This document shows positions 1 to 9,252 of a DNA stretch of 51,929 nt, piece by piece (the first letter of the stretch is position 1; each line of letters begins with the position of its first letter). Source of the DNA: an uncultured Prevotellaceae bacterium (GTDB lineage Bacteria; Bacteroidota; Bacteroidia; Bacteroidales; Bacteroidaceae); contig ONFE01000031.1 of NCBI GenBank assembly GCA_900316985.1, positions 1 to 51,929 of the forward strand. Reading direction: 5' to 3'. The notes beneath the pieces are model-generated. The model saw only the letters and a list, made by a program, of their open reading frames with translations. It searched no databases and was not told the DNA's origin. A program made the translations under genes and the position numbers.

Positions 1-985
1 TTGTCGTCGAAGAAGTGATACTCAAGTGCAGCACGGAGTTTCGGCGTGAACTCGTAGCCTGCAGCGACGCTGAGCAACGCAGGCATGTCGTAGCGTGTAC
101 GGGCACCATCCTGATAAGCAGCGGTTGCACCTGCTAATTGAGGCTCCAATGCTTCTTTTATCTTTACCAATGTTGCTTCACCATAAACAGGTACGGCAGC
201 AACCTTTGCAACCAAGCCATTGCCAAGACCCGCATCGAGAACGTTGGTTTCGTTCTTGGGGTTAAGTTTTGTACGGAACTCATAACGGGCACTCAGCGTG
301 AGGGGACCTTGATGGAAGTCGATACTCACAAGGGGTGTGAAGCCCCAACCTTTTTGGTTGACATCGAGCAGAAGCTTGGCAAGCTGACCATAATCATTTT
401 GTGCATTTGCAATGACGTGTCCGCGATAGTAGCCGTCATAATAATTGGCACGGACGCCTACGGCTGCAGAAAGGCATTCGAGCACCTTATAGGTAAAGTT
501 GATTTGTCCGCCATAGATATACTGCTTACCTTTCATCTCTGTATCAAGAGTATAATCAGCAGGAACATTGATTCCAGGCAGCTGGTTTAATTGTGGTATA
601 ATCGCTCCCAGTACAGATTTCACCATGAGGTTGTATTGAGGTACGCCCTCCTTGTATTCCACAAAGCCGCCACTACCCACGATACCAATCATCGTCGATA
701 CGGCCCAACGGTCTTTTTTATAGGAAGCGAAAAGGGCAGGAACGATGGGGGCAGAAGCCTTACCTTCGGCCAGGGTTTCTGAAAGTTAAGTGACATTTGC
801 CAGCCTTCGTGTCCCCAAGCCAAACCCGCCGGGTTGCTAAAGGTTGCATCGATCTCCGTCGTTGCACCGCGTGCAAACATACGGTCGAAAGCGATGTGGT
901 AATTCGTGTTAGTCATCAGTCCGCCAGCGTGGGCTGCAACTGAACAAAGCGCTATTAGAAGCACAAGAGTCAAACTTTTCTTCAT
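1..985 (-). pseudogene. OMPP1/FadL-family outer membrane transport protein, frameshifted, cut by window edge
   Basis: The N-terminus (MKKSLTLVLLIALCSVAAHAG) is a signal peptide followed by the FadL-family opening GGLMTNTNYHIAFDRMFARG and a STEID-like/SNPAGL stretch. FadL/OMPP1 proteins are outer membrane barrels that take up hydrophobic substrates. The first frame runs to about 775-790 and then leaves the family sequence, ending at 689. A second minus-strand frame takes over at about 785 (SETLAEGKASAPIVPALF) and stays open to base 1, with barrel-like text such as GGFVEYKEG, TYKVLECLSAAVGV and AALEYHFFDD. The gene is therefore broken by a frameshift or small deletion around 775-790, and its 3' end lies outside the window. 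The start at 985 is preferred over 1015 because it begins the signal peptide. A -7-like TAATTTTG (minus) sits at 1045-1052. The break could be real or a consensus error. Confidence 0.8.
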
Positions 986-1183
986 ATTTAATAGGATTAA
1001 TATAAAAATACGCATATACAGCGTTTGTCGCTGTTATCCGCATGCAAAATTAGTGTAAAAAAGAACCAATGCCTAACCAGCCCCTCCCTTTTCAGTACTT
1101 TTAACTTCCGTTTTGCTTTTTATACAAAACACTGCGTAATTGTAAGAAACGGAACACTAAACTTAACCGTAAGGACAATTGTT

Positions 1184-3466
1184 CTACAAGGGATCGACAT
1201 CAAAATAGATCTGAAGCGAATTATAGCGCGTTTCCTTGAGCAGTTTTTCTTGCGCCAGATTCAGATATTCACGCACCCGCTTCATGTCGATTCCATTCTC
1301 CAGTTTCAGAACGATCTTACGGATATTCAGCTGTTTCACCTTGGCTATCGAGGGTTTGTCAGGTCCCAACACCCGGTCGCCAAACCACTGACGAAGCAGG
1401 CTGCCCATTTCAATGGCTGCCGTATTGACAGTCTGATCGTAGCGATGCTTCATATATATATAAATAAGGTGATAGAAAGGTGGATAGCGGAATGATTTCC
1501 GCTCCTCCAGCAAATCCTTGTAGAAGCCTACATAATCATTGTGTACGACCTGATTGATAACCGGTAATTGCGGACTCTTGGTCTGTAAGAGTACCAATCC
1601 CTGCTTACCTTTGCGTCCAGCCCTTCCACTCACTTGCGCCATCATCATATAAGCGTGTTCATAGGCTCGGAAGTCAGGATAGTTAAGCATAGAATCCGCA
1701 TTCAGGATACCAACAACGGAAACTTTGTCAAAATCCAAACCCTTCGACACCATCTGCGTACCGATGAGCAGATTGGTACGCCCGGCTGAGAAATCACTGA
1801 TTATCCGTTCATAAGCAGAACGGGTACGGGTGGTGTCAAGATCCATTCGGGCCACGCGGGCCTCGGGGAAAATCTCCATTACCTGATCTTCAATCTTCTC
1901 TGTACCGTAGCCGCGCCCTTTAAGTTCAGTACTTCCGCAACAAGGACAGACGGTAGGCACCTGATAAGTGTAACCGCAATAATGGCAGGTGAGTTGTTGA
2001 ATGTTCTTATGGAATGTGAGCGACACATCACAATTCGTGCAATGAGGTACCCAGCCGCATTGGCGGCATTCTATCATCGGTGCAAAGCCGCGGCGGTTCT
2101 GGAAAAGAATCACTTGTTCACCGGCGGCCAAAGCCTTCTTAATGCTTCCCAAAAGCAAGGGAGAAAAAGGTCCCTGCATCATCTTGCGCTTCTGCAGGTC
2201 CTTGATATCCACTATCTGAATTTCCGGCAACTGAATGTCCTGATAGCGTGAGTTCAGTGTTACCAGACCGTACTTCCCATTCACAGCATTATAATAACTC
2301 TCCATGGAAGGAGTGGCCGTGCCGAGCAAAACCTTACAATCCGTTCCCTGCCCCATCTTAGCCGCCATCATAATAGCCACGCTGCGGGCATGATAGCGGG
2401 GAGCCGGGTCCTGTTGTTTAAAAGAAGTCTCGTGTTCCTCGTCGATGATTATGAGGCCCAATTTCTGAAAGGGAAGAAAAACGGCAGAGCGAGCACCCAA
2501 AATGACATCATAAGGATTTGAAGAAAGTTGCTTTTTCCAAATTTCCACGCGCTCAGCATCACTATACTTAGAATGATAGATGCCCAAACGACTGCCAAAC
2601 ACCTTTTGAAGCCGTTCCCGAATCTGAACGGTCAACGCGATTTCCGGCAACAGATAGAGGACCTGCTCATGGCGTTCCAGAGCCTGTCTGATCAGATGGA
2701 TGTAGATTTCAGTCTTCCCTGAGGAAGTGACCCCGTGTAGCAACGTCACATTCTTGCTAAGAAATGAAAAGAGTATCTGATTGTATGCCTCCTGCTGAGC
2801 TTCATTCAACGGCTTCACCTGATCAAGATGCGGCTCACCGGCATGGTTCAAACGCCCCACCTCCTTCTCATAGGTCATCAGCATCTTCCGCTCTATGAGG
2901 TTTTTCAACACCGTTGACGTGCAATGGCTATAGTTCATCAGTTCATCACGGGAAACTTCACTCCTTTGTCTTTCTGCCCTTTCATCTGGAAATTCGTCCC
3001 AATGACTCAATGCCAGATAGTCGATAAAGACTTTCTGCTGCTTGGGAGAACGGGCCAGTTGGTCAAGTGCAATATGCAGAGCCTGCTCATTACGGTATAT
3101 AGGAGTCAGCGTGATATAGGTTTCCATCTTCGGTTTGAAGCCGTCACGCTGTTTCAGTCCCAATGGCATGGCCGCATTATAGACTTCTCCAAGTGGAGAC
3201 ATATAGTAATCGGCTATCCAACGCCAAAGATTGAACTGTGATTCAGTCAGTATGGGTTCCTCGTCCATTACTCCCAGGACAGGCTTTACCTTGAATTCAG
3301 GTTGCTGCCCGTGTATCTTTACAGCAATGGCCACATAAGTCTTACTACGTCCTAAAGGCACTACGAGGCGCACGCCAAATCTGACTTGCGCCTCCATCTC
3401 CTCAGGAACGGCATAGGTAAATAGCCCCTCCAAAGGCAACGGTAGTAGGACATCAACGTATAACAT
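1184..3466 (-). CDS. priA: primosomal protein N' (PriA helicase)
   Basis: PriA is the 3'-5' DNA helicase that reloads the replisome at collapsed forks. The 760-residue product has an N-terminal DNA-binding region (MLYVDVLLPLPLEGLFTYAVP), a Walker A motif GVTSSGKTEIY near residue 245, a DEEHE Walker B box, and paired zinc-binding cysteines (CRQCGWVPHC, CHYCGYTYQVPTVCPCC). These are followed by helicase motifs V and VI (IGTQMVSKGLDF, QVSGRAGRKGKQG). The length is slightly short for Bacteroidales PriA but all motifs are present. Upstream of the ATG is a four-unit heptamer repeat (3468-3495). The next gene, on the same strand upstream, is a beta-barrel protein 37 nt away. Function is certain by motif; regulation is unknown. 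Confidence 0.96.
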   Translation of the reverse strand: MLYVDVLLPLPLEGLFTYAVPEEMEAQVRFGVRLVVPLGRSKTYVAIAVKIHGQQPEFKVKPVLGVMDEEPILTESQFNLWRWIADYYMSPLGEVYNAAMPLGLKQRDGFKPKMETYITLTPIYRNEQALHIALDQLARSPKQQKVFIDYLALSHWDEFPDERAERQRSEVSRDELMNYSHCTSTVLKNLIERKMLMTYEKEVGRLNHAGEPHLDQVKPLNEAQQEAYNQILFSFLSKNVTLLHGVTSSGKTEIYIHLIRQALERHEQVLYLLPEIALTVQIRERLQKVFGSRLGIYHSKYSDAERVEIWKKQLSSNPYDVILGARSAVFLPFQKLGLIIIDEEHETSFKQQDPAPRYHARSVAIMMAAKMGQGTDCKVLLGTATPSMESYYNAVNGKYGLVTLNSRYQDIQLPEIQIVDIKDLQKRKMMQGPFSPLLLGSIKKALAAGEQVILFQNRRGFAPMIECRQCGWVPHCTNCDVSLTFHKNIQQLTCHYCGYTYQVPTVCPCCGSTELKGRGYGTEKIEDQVMEIFPEARVARMDLDTTRTRSAYERIISDFSAGRTNLLIGTQMVSKGLDFDKVSVVGILNADSMLNYPDFRAYEHAYMMMAQVSGRAGRKGKQGLVLLQTKSPQLPVINQVVHNDYVGFYKDLLEERKSFRYPPFYHLIYIYMKHRYDQTVNTAAIEMGSLLRQWFGDRVLGPDKPSIAKVKQLNIRKIVLKLENGIDMKRVREYLNLAQEKLLKETRYNSLQIYFDVDPL

Positions 3467-3467
3467 G

Positions 3468-3495
3468 AGGTTTTAGGTTCCAGGTTTCAGGTTTC
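3468..3495. repeat. 7-nt tandem repeat directly before priA
   Basis: Four units reading AGGTTTT, AGGTTCC, AGGTTTC, AGGTTTC on the plus strand (GAAACCT-type on the coding minus strand) end one base before the priA ATG. They occupy the translation initiation region. I see no ribosome binding site in this stretch. Confidence 0.75.
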
Positions 3496-3503
3496 AAGTG
3501 AGA

Positions 3504-4151
3504 CTAGAAGAAATAGGCCGCACTGATTTTCCAGGTTTTATAGGTTCCTTTTGACAACACCTGATCAGCGGCATCCTTCACACGTACCTCACCAGCCTTG
3601 CCTAACGGAACATTATAATTGACGGTCACCTCCAATTTTCCCAAAGTAAGGCCACCGCCTAAATCAAAGCTGAGATTGGAATCCTTTGAACGCCAGGAGG
3701 CCACATTGTCTATCAGGTCTTTATCCTCATCATTGTCAAGCGCAAAACCAAACTGCGGTCCGGCAAAGGCGAAGATGCCACCTCCATTGAAGTTCAAGCC
3801 ATAGCGCACATGGACAGGAATGAGAATCTGCTTATCGCTGACTTTATATTTCCCTTCTTCACCTTCTATAGAACCTTTCAGTTCCACATTCCGCTTAGCA
3901 TACAGGGCAGAGATGTCAAATCCGAGGCCTAACAAAGGGAATTTCAAGACGGGACCGATAAAATAGCCCATACGATTGCTCTTCTTAAAGACATCGCCAC
4001 TGAACGACATCTCCGAGGCATCAATACCTCCCTTGACACCCAACTTGATCTGAGCCGAGGCTCCGGCAAATGGCAAATGACAAAGAATGGCTGTCAATGC
4101 CAACATTATCAGGCATCTTCTTCCTCGAAGGACTACGTTCTTTCCGATCAT
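3504..4151 (-). CDS. small outer membrane beta-barrel protein (PorT-like family)
   Basis: The 215-residue protein opens with basic residues and a hydrophobic signal sequence ending near GASAQ. It continues as an alternating beta-barrel pattern (IKLGVKGGIDASEM, GYFIGPVLKFPLL, FDISALYAKRNVEL, IPVHVRYGLNF, FAFAGPQFGFALD) and ends in an aromatic residue (ISAAYFF), as outer membrane barrels do. This fits the broad outer-membrane beta-barrel family often named porin family/PorT. It lies 15 nt downstream of porN and may be cotranscribed with the T9SS operon. It is not clearly the T9SS protein PorT itself; that assignment would need a profile search. An internal ATG (MLALTAILC) is an alternative start that keeps the signal peptide. 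Confidence 0.75.
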   Translation of the reverse strand: MIGKNVVLRGRRCLIMLALTAILCHLPFAGASAQIKLGVKGGIDASEMSFSGDVFKKSNRMGYFIGPVLKFPLLGLGFDISALYAKRNVELKGSIEGEEGKYKVSDKQILIPVHVRYGLNFNGGGIFAFAGPQFGFALDNDEDKDLIDNVASWRSKDSNLSFDLGGGLTLGKLEVTVNYNVPLGKAGEVRVKDAADQVLSKGTYKTWKISAAYFF

Positions 4152-4166
4152 CTCCGTTCTTATCCT

Positions 4167-5216
4167 TTAATGTCTCTGACGACGTACACTCACACGGGCT
4201 GCACTGCTACTTGAAGCAGTAGGACGAGACTTCACGCTCTTCTCCTTTTTCGTAGTAGAACCACCGGCACGACGGTTCTTAGCTTTCTTCGTGCCTTTCA
4301 CATCCTTCTGTACTTTGGCAATACTATCGAGAGAATCCTTCTTGGCCTGGTCACCCCAAAGGTTCTTCTCAAACTGTTCCAGTTCAGCCTCAATACGCTT
4401 CTGCTCCTGCGTCATAGCAGAATCACTTGGACAATACTGCGCCAACGTGCGACCCAGCATATTGGTGGTCTTGTAAATCTTGCCCTTGTACATATTCTTG
4501 GTAAAGTAATCATCAACCGACATGGTAGCGGCATTGTTCAGATTACTCGTCATAATGGTCTGCTTTGAAAGGAAGGGCGCCACATCGTCATACTGAACCC
4601 AGAAGAGCGGATATTTGGCTGTTCCATCACCGAAATCGTCCTCACGACTCATAATGGGACATAGGGCGAGCACCTTTGTGTGGAAAGTAGCCGAAGCCTG
4701 GTCGTAATAGGCACTTTCTTTCACATAATAGCCTTTCACCTCGCGCGAAGGGATGTCGGAATTGTCCAACCGGATACGGCCGTTGGCTGTCTTCTCATAG
4801 AAGATATGGTAGTTATCGAGGAAAGCCAGAGGCTTCACGCGTGCCGAATCAGTAAAGACCTCATTGCCATCAAGCCGATATTCATAGCAACGCACCTGAC
4901 CGGTCATCATCAGTTTGAAGATGTAAGTGAAGAGATTCATCTGCGAACCGATGGGCTCTACAGGATAATAAAGTCCGGCATTGGCATCCTCATTCAGGTC
5001 AAGTTCGCGATAGATATCGCGGCGCCAAACAACATCTTCCGACATAGCAGCCGAAGTGGGGAAGGAAATCTGTGCACGGGTCGTCAATGTCTGACCTGCC
5101 TGCTGCTTCTGCTGTGCCTGTTGGGTCTGGCGAGCCCTGGGCTGAGCCGAAACAGACAAAGGAATCATTAAAAGCAGCCCAATTCCTACTATTATATTAA
5201 CAATTCTGTTCATCAT
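4167..5216 (-). CDS. porN: type IX secretion system ring protein PorN/GldN
   Basis: PorN/GldN is a periplasmic protein that, with the lipoprotein PorK, forms the large ring under the outer membrane in the T9SS. The 349-residue product has a signal peptide (IVGIGLLLMIPLSVSAQ), a GldN core containing DVVWRRDIYRELDLNEDANAGLYYPVEP and GQMNLFTYIFKLMMTGQ-type text, and a C-terminal basic, Ser/Ala-rich tail (about residues 300-349) that is low complexity. It is the last ring gene of the operon porP-K-L-M-N, 26 nt after porM. Two adjacent ATGs open the frame; either is usable. Family membership is clear from sequence and order. Confidence 0.94.
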   Translation of the reverse strand: MMNRIVNIIVGIGLLLMIPLSVSAQPRARQTQQAQQKQQAGQTLTTRAQISFPTSAAMSEDVVWRRDIYRELDLNEDANAGLYYPVEPIGSQMNLFTYIFKLMMTGQVRCYEYRLDGNEVFTDSARVKPLAFLDNYHIFYEKTANGRIRLDNSDIPSREVKGYYVKESAYYDQASATFHTKVLALCPIMSREDDFGDGTAKYPLFWVQYDDVAPFLSKQTIMTSNLNNAATMSVDDYFTKNMYKGKIYKTTNMLGRTLAQYCPSDSAMTQEQKRIEAELEQFEKNLWGDQAKKDSLDSIAKVQKDVKGTKKAKNRRAGGSTTKKEKSVKSRPTASSSSAARVSVRRQRH

Positions 5217-5242
5217 TATTTTTACTTAAAATCATTTTCATG

Positions 5243-6796
5243 TTAATTCACAATCACTTCCATCGAGGTAGGCAACTTGCGGGTGAGGCCGTCAGGACCA
5301 ATAGCCGTCACACGGGAAATGTAGAAACGGCGGTTGCGCGATAGTTTGCGGAATGCTTCCTTCTGACGCTCGGAGAATGCAGAACCGTTGCTGACCATCG
5401 GCACGGCATTACCCATATTGTCGAAGAATACCGCCTCGAAGCCCGTCACCTTAAACTCAATATCAAGCAGACCATCGTCGATGGCAGCCTTGATACCGCC
5501 TACACTCATCAGCGAAGCCTTGGCCAATCTACCGCCCTTGAAACGGTCGGTACCCACTACGATATAAGGTGTAGGATCAGGCAACTTACGCACCTTGAAG
5601 GTGACCTGTCCCATCTGGCGTACCTTACCCTTGTCGTTTGCCGATACGGTAAAGACCACATCCTTACCCACGGCGGCAGGAACGGCCACATAATGACCAT
5701 TGCCCTTGGCGGAAAGTGAACCGCCAGACATCGTCACGGAAACGGAATTGGCAGGAACCCCCGGCACGCTGACACTCATCGGATTCTGGTATCCGGCATA
5801 GAGCACATTCATCAGGTCTGCAGCCACGGTTGCTCCACTTGGAGCAGGAATCACCGTATATTTCTGCAGGAAGTTACGACGGATATCCTCGCCTGCTGCA
5901 TTACGCGTCAACAGATAGCCTTGGAAAGAATGCTCACCCACACCTCCGGCCGTAAACGAATACTTGCCTGTAGAGTTGATACGCACCCCATTCACATAGA
6001 TTTCCGGTGTCTGCGTGGTATCCACGGCAGCCATCACAATATTGGCCGAGAACTGTTCGCCCGGGTAGAGCGTTGTCTTCTCGGGAATCACGAAAGCATC
6101 GAGTTTGTTTACACGGATATCTTTCAGGTCAATGTTCGATACCAGGTTGTGAAGCACCTCACCCTCCGCATAGCGTACGTCACTCTGAATCTTGGAGAGC
6201 AAAGTGACTGCAGCAGCCACGGGCATTCCTTCAAACATATACTCCTGCCAGTTCTTTCCCATCGCGTGGGCGTTCTTGGGCAGATCAGTCGTCAGGTTGC
6301 CACGAATGATTTCCTTCTGATGCTCATCGGTAACAAGTGAAAGGATGTGTTCGCGGTATTTATTGATTTCATCAAAGAGACGCTTTCCTTTTCCTGTTCC
6401 CGGAGCGAGCATCACGTGTGAAGCAGCCTCCAGGTCTTCCTTGTTGCGGATATCTTTCAGGTTTCCGTCGCTGCCATCGGCTTCGTGTACAATCTCTTCC
6501 TTGAGTTGTTGAGCAAAGTTAAAGAGAGAGTCGCTCATCTGCTTCACTTGAGTAGCCTTTTCAAACCACTGCTTCACCTTCCCCGGATTCTTCTTCATCT
6601 GTTCTTCGAAGTCTCCGTAGATGGCAGCGTTTTGTTTGGAAGAGTTATCGGTAGTCCGGTTCAGGCTCTCCTCCACCAGCGAGAAGCCCTCCAACACCTC
6701 AGTCGAGACGTTGAGAGCCAACATAGCCATCAGTACAACGTACATCAGGTTAATCATCTTCTGGCGCGGGGAAACCGGTCTTTTCTTTATTGCCAC
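5243..6796 (-). CDS. porM: type IX secretion system motor protein PorM/GldM
   Basis: PorM/GldM pairs with PorL in the inner membrane to form the proton-driven T9SS motor, and its long periplasmic part reaches the PorKN ring. The 517-residue product has the diagnostic N-terminus KKRPVSPRQKMINLMYVVL with one transmembrane helix (about residues 14-33) ending in ALNVSTEVLEGF. It then has a helical region (to about 220) and several Ig-like beta domains (for example YPGEQFSANIVMAAVDT and PDPTPYIVVGTDRFKGG). It sits between porL and porN with short gaps (39 and 26 nt), as in other Bacteroidota. Nothing is missing compared with the usual length. Confidence 0.96.
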   Translation of the reverse strand: MAIKKRPVSPRQKMINLMYVVLMAMLALNVSTEVLEGFSLVEESLNRTTDNSSKQNAAIYGDFEEQMKKNPGKVKQWFEKATQVKQMSDSLFNFAQQLKEEIVHEADGSDGNLKDIRNKEDLEAASHVMLAPGTGKGKRLFDEINKYREHILSLVTDEHQKEIIRGNLTTDLPKNAHAMGKNWQEYMFEGMPVAAAVTLLSKIQSDVRYAEGEVLHNLVSNIDLKDIRVNKLDAFVIPEKTTLYPGEQFSANIVMAAVDTTQTPEIYVNGVRINSTGKYSFTAGGVGEHSFQGYLLTRNAAGEDIRRNFLQKYTVIPAPSGATVAADLMNVLYAGYQNPMSVSVPGVPANSVSVTMSGGSLSAKGNGHYVAVPAAVGKDVVFTVSANDKGKVRQMGQVTFKVRKLPDPTPYIVVGTDRFKGGRLAKASLMSVGGIKAAIDDGLLDIEFKVTGFEAVFFDNMGNAVPMVSNGSAFSERQKEAFRKLSRNRRFYISRVTAIGPDGLTRKLPTSMEVIVN

Positions 6797-6835
6797 AACT
6801 TAAAACTTTAAGCTTTATTCTTTAATCTATAATAC

Positions 6836-7717
6836 TCACACCTGCGGACGGACAGCACCGGCAGCGGGCATATTCACGGTCATAGCCTCAATCATACGGG
6901 TATAGATACGGTTGAGCTCCTCTATCTGGCGAGCCATCTTCTTCGTCTGATCATTGATTTCGTCAATGGTGCCAATCTGGGCGCTGGCGCTCTTCAACTG
7001 CATCTCGTAAACCTTGCAGATACCAGTCAGCGTACGGTCAAGGTTGTCCATCTCTTCGGAGTTACGACCCAGTTTCTCGCTCTGCTCGGCCACCTTGGAG
7101 AGCATCTCGGTCAGACGTTTCAGTTCTGCAACATAGTCAGTCGTAGCCTGTTCCAGTTCGGGATCCATCTTCGGCAATTGTCCCTCGGTGACTCCTGAAA
7201 CCTTAGCTACCGATGAAGAAACGGCAGCAATGGCCTCGGTATTGACTTTCTCAAGAGAAGGTGTCTCATCTGTTCCCTTCGAAGAAGGAGTGGCTGATGC
7301 GCTTCCGCTGCCACCGCCAATGATAATCGTACCACCTCCGACGACACCGCCACCAGAAACGGCAGCAATGCGTCCCCCACCCTGAGAGGAAACAGAGGGG
7401 GCTTCTACCCGTACCCCTCCATGAGAAACGTCAACAGTTTCCCCTTCTAACTCCACATGTGTAGGCAACTCCATGCCATCGGCAGTCTTGTCAAACGGAC
7501 GGTCAAAGGCTGAGATGAAGAACACGAACACCTCCGTTCCCATTCCCAAGAACAGGAAGAAGTTGGCTCCCGGCAAGTGAGTCAGTTTGAAGAGGGTACC
7601 TAGAATCACGATGGAGGCGCCCCAACTGTAAGCGTAGTTCAGGAACGTCTGTCCCGGTACGCTGTCCATCCACTTCTGCAGACGGTATACGATATTGAAT
7701 TTACTATACTGTGTCAT
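6836..7717 (-). CDS. porL: type IX secretion system motor protein PorL/GldL
   Basis: PorL/GldL is the inner-membrane stator-like partner of PorM. The N-terminal 75 residues hold two membrane helices with the family text YSWGASIVILGTLFKLTHLPG and FLFLGMGTEVFVFFISAFDRPF. The cytoplasmic part is helical and coiled (LAELKRLTEMLSKVAEQ-type repeats, residues 190-285). Between them lies an unusual glycine- and serine-rich linker (about residues 110-150: GGGRIAAVSGGGVVGGG and following), so the protein is a little longer than compact GldL forms. It follows porK by 5 nt. Assignment rests on sequence and gene order. Confidence 0.95.
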   Translation of the reverse strand: MTQYSKFNIVYRLQKWMDSVPGQTFLNYAYSWGASIVILGTLFKLTHLPGANFFLFLGMGTEVFVFFISAFDRPFDKTADGMELPTHVELEGETVDVSHGGVRVEAPSVSSQGGGRIAAVSGGGVVGGGTIIIGGGSGSASATPSSKGTDETPSLEKVNTEAIAAVSSSVAKVSGVTEGQLPKMDPELEQATTDYVAELKRLTEMLSKVAEQSEKLGRNSEEMDNLDRTLTGICKVYEMQLKSASAQIGTIDEINDQTKKMARQIEELNRIYTRMIEAMTVNMPAAGAVRPQV

Positions 7718-7722
7718 ATTCC

Positions 7723-9252
7723 TTATCTTTTCTTACCTTTCTTTACCTTATCGCTGGACGTGTTGGCCAACGAACGAACACAACGGAAGCCCACATACGA
7801 ACGCGGTTGGTTCTGATATTCCCATGAACGCCATGCTGAGCGAATCATACTCTCTGGATCCTTCCACGAACCGCCACGCACACTCTTCTTCTTGAGCTTA
7901 TAGGGGTCTTCCTTGGCTGCATTATAGCGCAACTGCGGATTCAAGTCGTTCATGGCCTCCACACCGGCTTCAGTATAAATCGTACTGCACCATTCTGCCA
8001 CGTTTCCGGCCATATCAAAAAGGCCATTGGAATTGGCACCGTAGATAGCCACCTTGGAAGTAATCAGATTGCCATCCTTGGTATAGTTACCGCGGTCGGG
8101 CTTAAAGTTGGCATAGTAGCAGCCACGGTCACTCTTCATATCCTCATTGTCCCAGGGGAACTCATTACCTTCCTTACCACGGGCGGCAAACTCCCACTCT
8201 GCCTCTGTAGGCAGACGGTAGCGCTGGATGAAGCGGGCCTCCTTGCCCAGGCCCTTCAGCAGATACTCCGTACGCCAGGCGCAGAAAGCATTCGCCTGTT
8301 CCCACGTAACGCCAACCACAGGATAGTCGTTATAAGCCGGATTACTGAAATAGTAACGCAGATACATCTCATTGTCCGAATTCTGGAAATCATTCACCCA
8401 ACAGGTCGTGTCGGGATAAATGTTCACGATGTAAGTATTGAGGAAGTCCCAAGGTCCGGAGAGCGGACGGTCGATGGTCTCACGCACGATGCGGCCCTCA
8501 TCGTCAATGTAAGCCGTATCCTTGGAAATCATCACCACCTCATCGGGATCCACGGTGATATCTGTATTGAACTGACGCTCTTCGGGATTCAGACGGTTGC
8601 GGCGCAAGGCAGCTGCCGTATAGTCATATATCTCATAACGGTAGTTCATCTGACGCCAGTCGAGCATTTTCTCGCCTGTCACGGGATTCGTCTCATACAG
8701 ACTCTCTATGGCCCGCTGTTCATCCTCGTTGGGCTTTCGGGGCAATGACTTCTTCCAGTTGATGAAAGGACCGATGGGATCACCGTTCTTGTCTTCGGTA
8801 ATCATATAAGTCTCATCGCCACCGTATGCAGGATCTGCCAGACGGGTGCGGAGGATACTGTCACGGACCCATTTCACGAACTGCTTATACTGTGAGTTGG
8901 TAATCTCCGTCTCATCCATCCAGAAGCCGTCCACCGAGATTTCCTTCACGGGCGTCTGCTTGCCCCAAAGCGAATCCTCATTTTCTATACCCATCTTTAG
9001 GAAGCCGCGTTTCACAAGCGTCATACCATAGGGGGTGGGTTCGGAGAAGGTCTTGCCGCCCACACCGACCACTTCACCGCCACGACCTGAAGATGAAGCC
9101 AGTTTACTGCCGGCACAAGAGGCTATTAAAAGTAAAACGGTAAAAAGGTAAAAAGGTAAAAGACCCTTTCGCCAACAACCTCTTACTTTCTTATTTGTCG
9201 TTTTCATCATTATTATATTTTTATTTCTGTCTTTTGAATTCTTTGTTTTCAT
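7723..9252 (-). CDS. porK: type IX secretion system lipoprotein PorK/GldK
   Basis: PorK/GldK is an outer-membrane lipoprotein that forms a ring with PorN. It has a formylglycine-generating-enzyme-like (FGE-sulfatase) fold without the enzyme role. The 509-residue product has a lipoprotein signal (LFTVLLLIASC), then GFWMDETEITNSQYKQFV, PVVGVTWEQANAFCAWR, RLPTEAEWEFAARG, FDMAGNVAEWCSTIY and SVRGGSWKDP, the ordered FGE-fold blocks. The ATG overlaps the porP stop codon by one base (TAATG), so translation is probably coupled; ATGs 13-15 codons further in are also possible. An octamer repeat (9131-9162) lies in the signal-peptide coding region. Confidence 0.95.
   Translation of the reverse strand: MKTKNSKDRNKNIIMMKTTNKKVRGCWRKGLLPFYLFTVLLLIASCAGSKLASSSGRGGEVVGVGGKTFSEPTPYGMTLVKRGFLKMGIENEDSLWGKQTPVKEISVDGFWMDETEITNSQYKQFVKWVRDSILRTRLADPAYGGDETYMITEDKNGDPIGPFINWKKSLPRKPNEDEQRAIESLYETNPVTGEKMLDWRQMNYRYEIYDYTAAALRRNRLNPEERQFNTDITVDPDEVVMISKDTAYIDDEGRIVRETIDRPLSGPWDFLNTYIVNIYPDTTCWVNDFQNSDNEMYLRYYFSNPAYNDYPVVGVTWEQANAFCAWRTEYLLKGLGKEARFIQRYRLPTEAEWEFAARGKEGNEFPWDNEDMKSDRGCYYANFKPDRGNYTKDGNLITSKVAIYGANSNGLFDMAGNVAEWCSTIYTEAGVEAMNDLNPQLRYNAAKEDPYKLKKKSVRGGSWKDPESMIRSAWRSWEYQNQPRSYVGFRCVRSLANTSSDKVKKGKKR
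9131..9162. repeat. 8-nt tandem repeat in porK signal-peptide codons
   Basis: Units agtaaaac, ggtaaaaa, ggtaaaaa, ggtaaaag on the plus strand encode part of the hydrophobic core (LPFYLFTVLL) of the PorK signal peptide. The unit length is not a multiple of three, so a change in copy number would shift the frame. Confidence 0.7.

Noticed and set aside
3504-4151. T9SS protein PorT itself
   Set aside because: The barrel pattern fits the broad family, but specific PorT sequence could not be recognised by eye, and location near porN is not enough.
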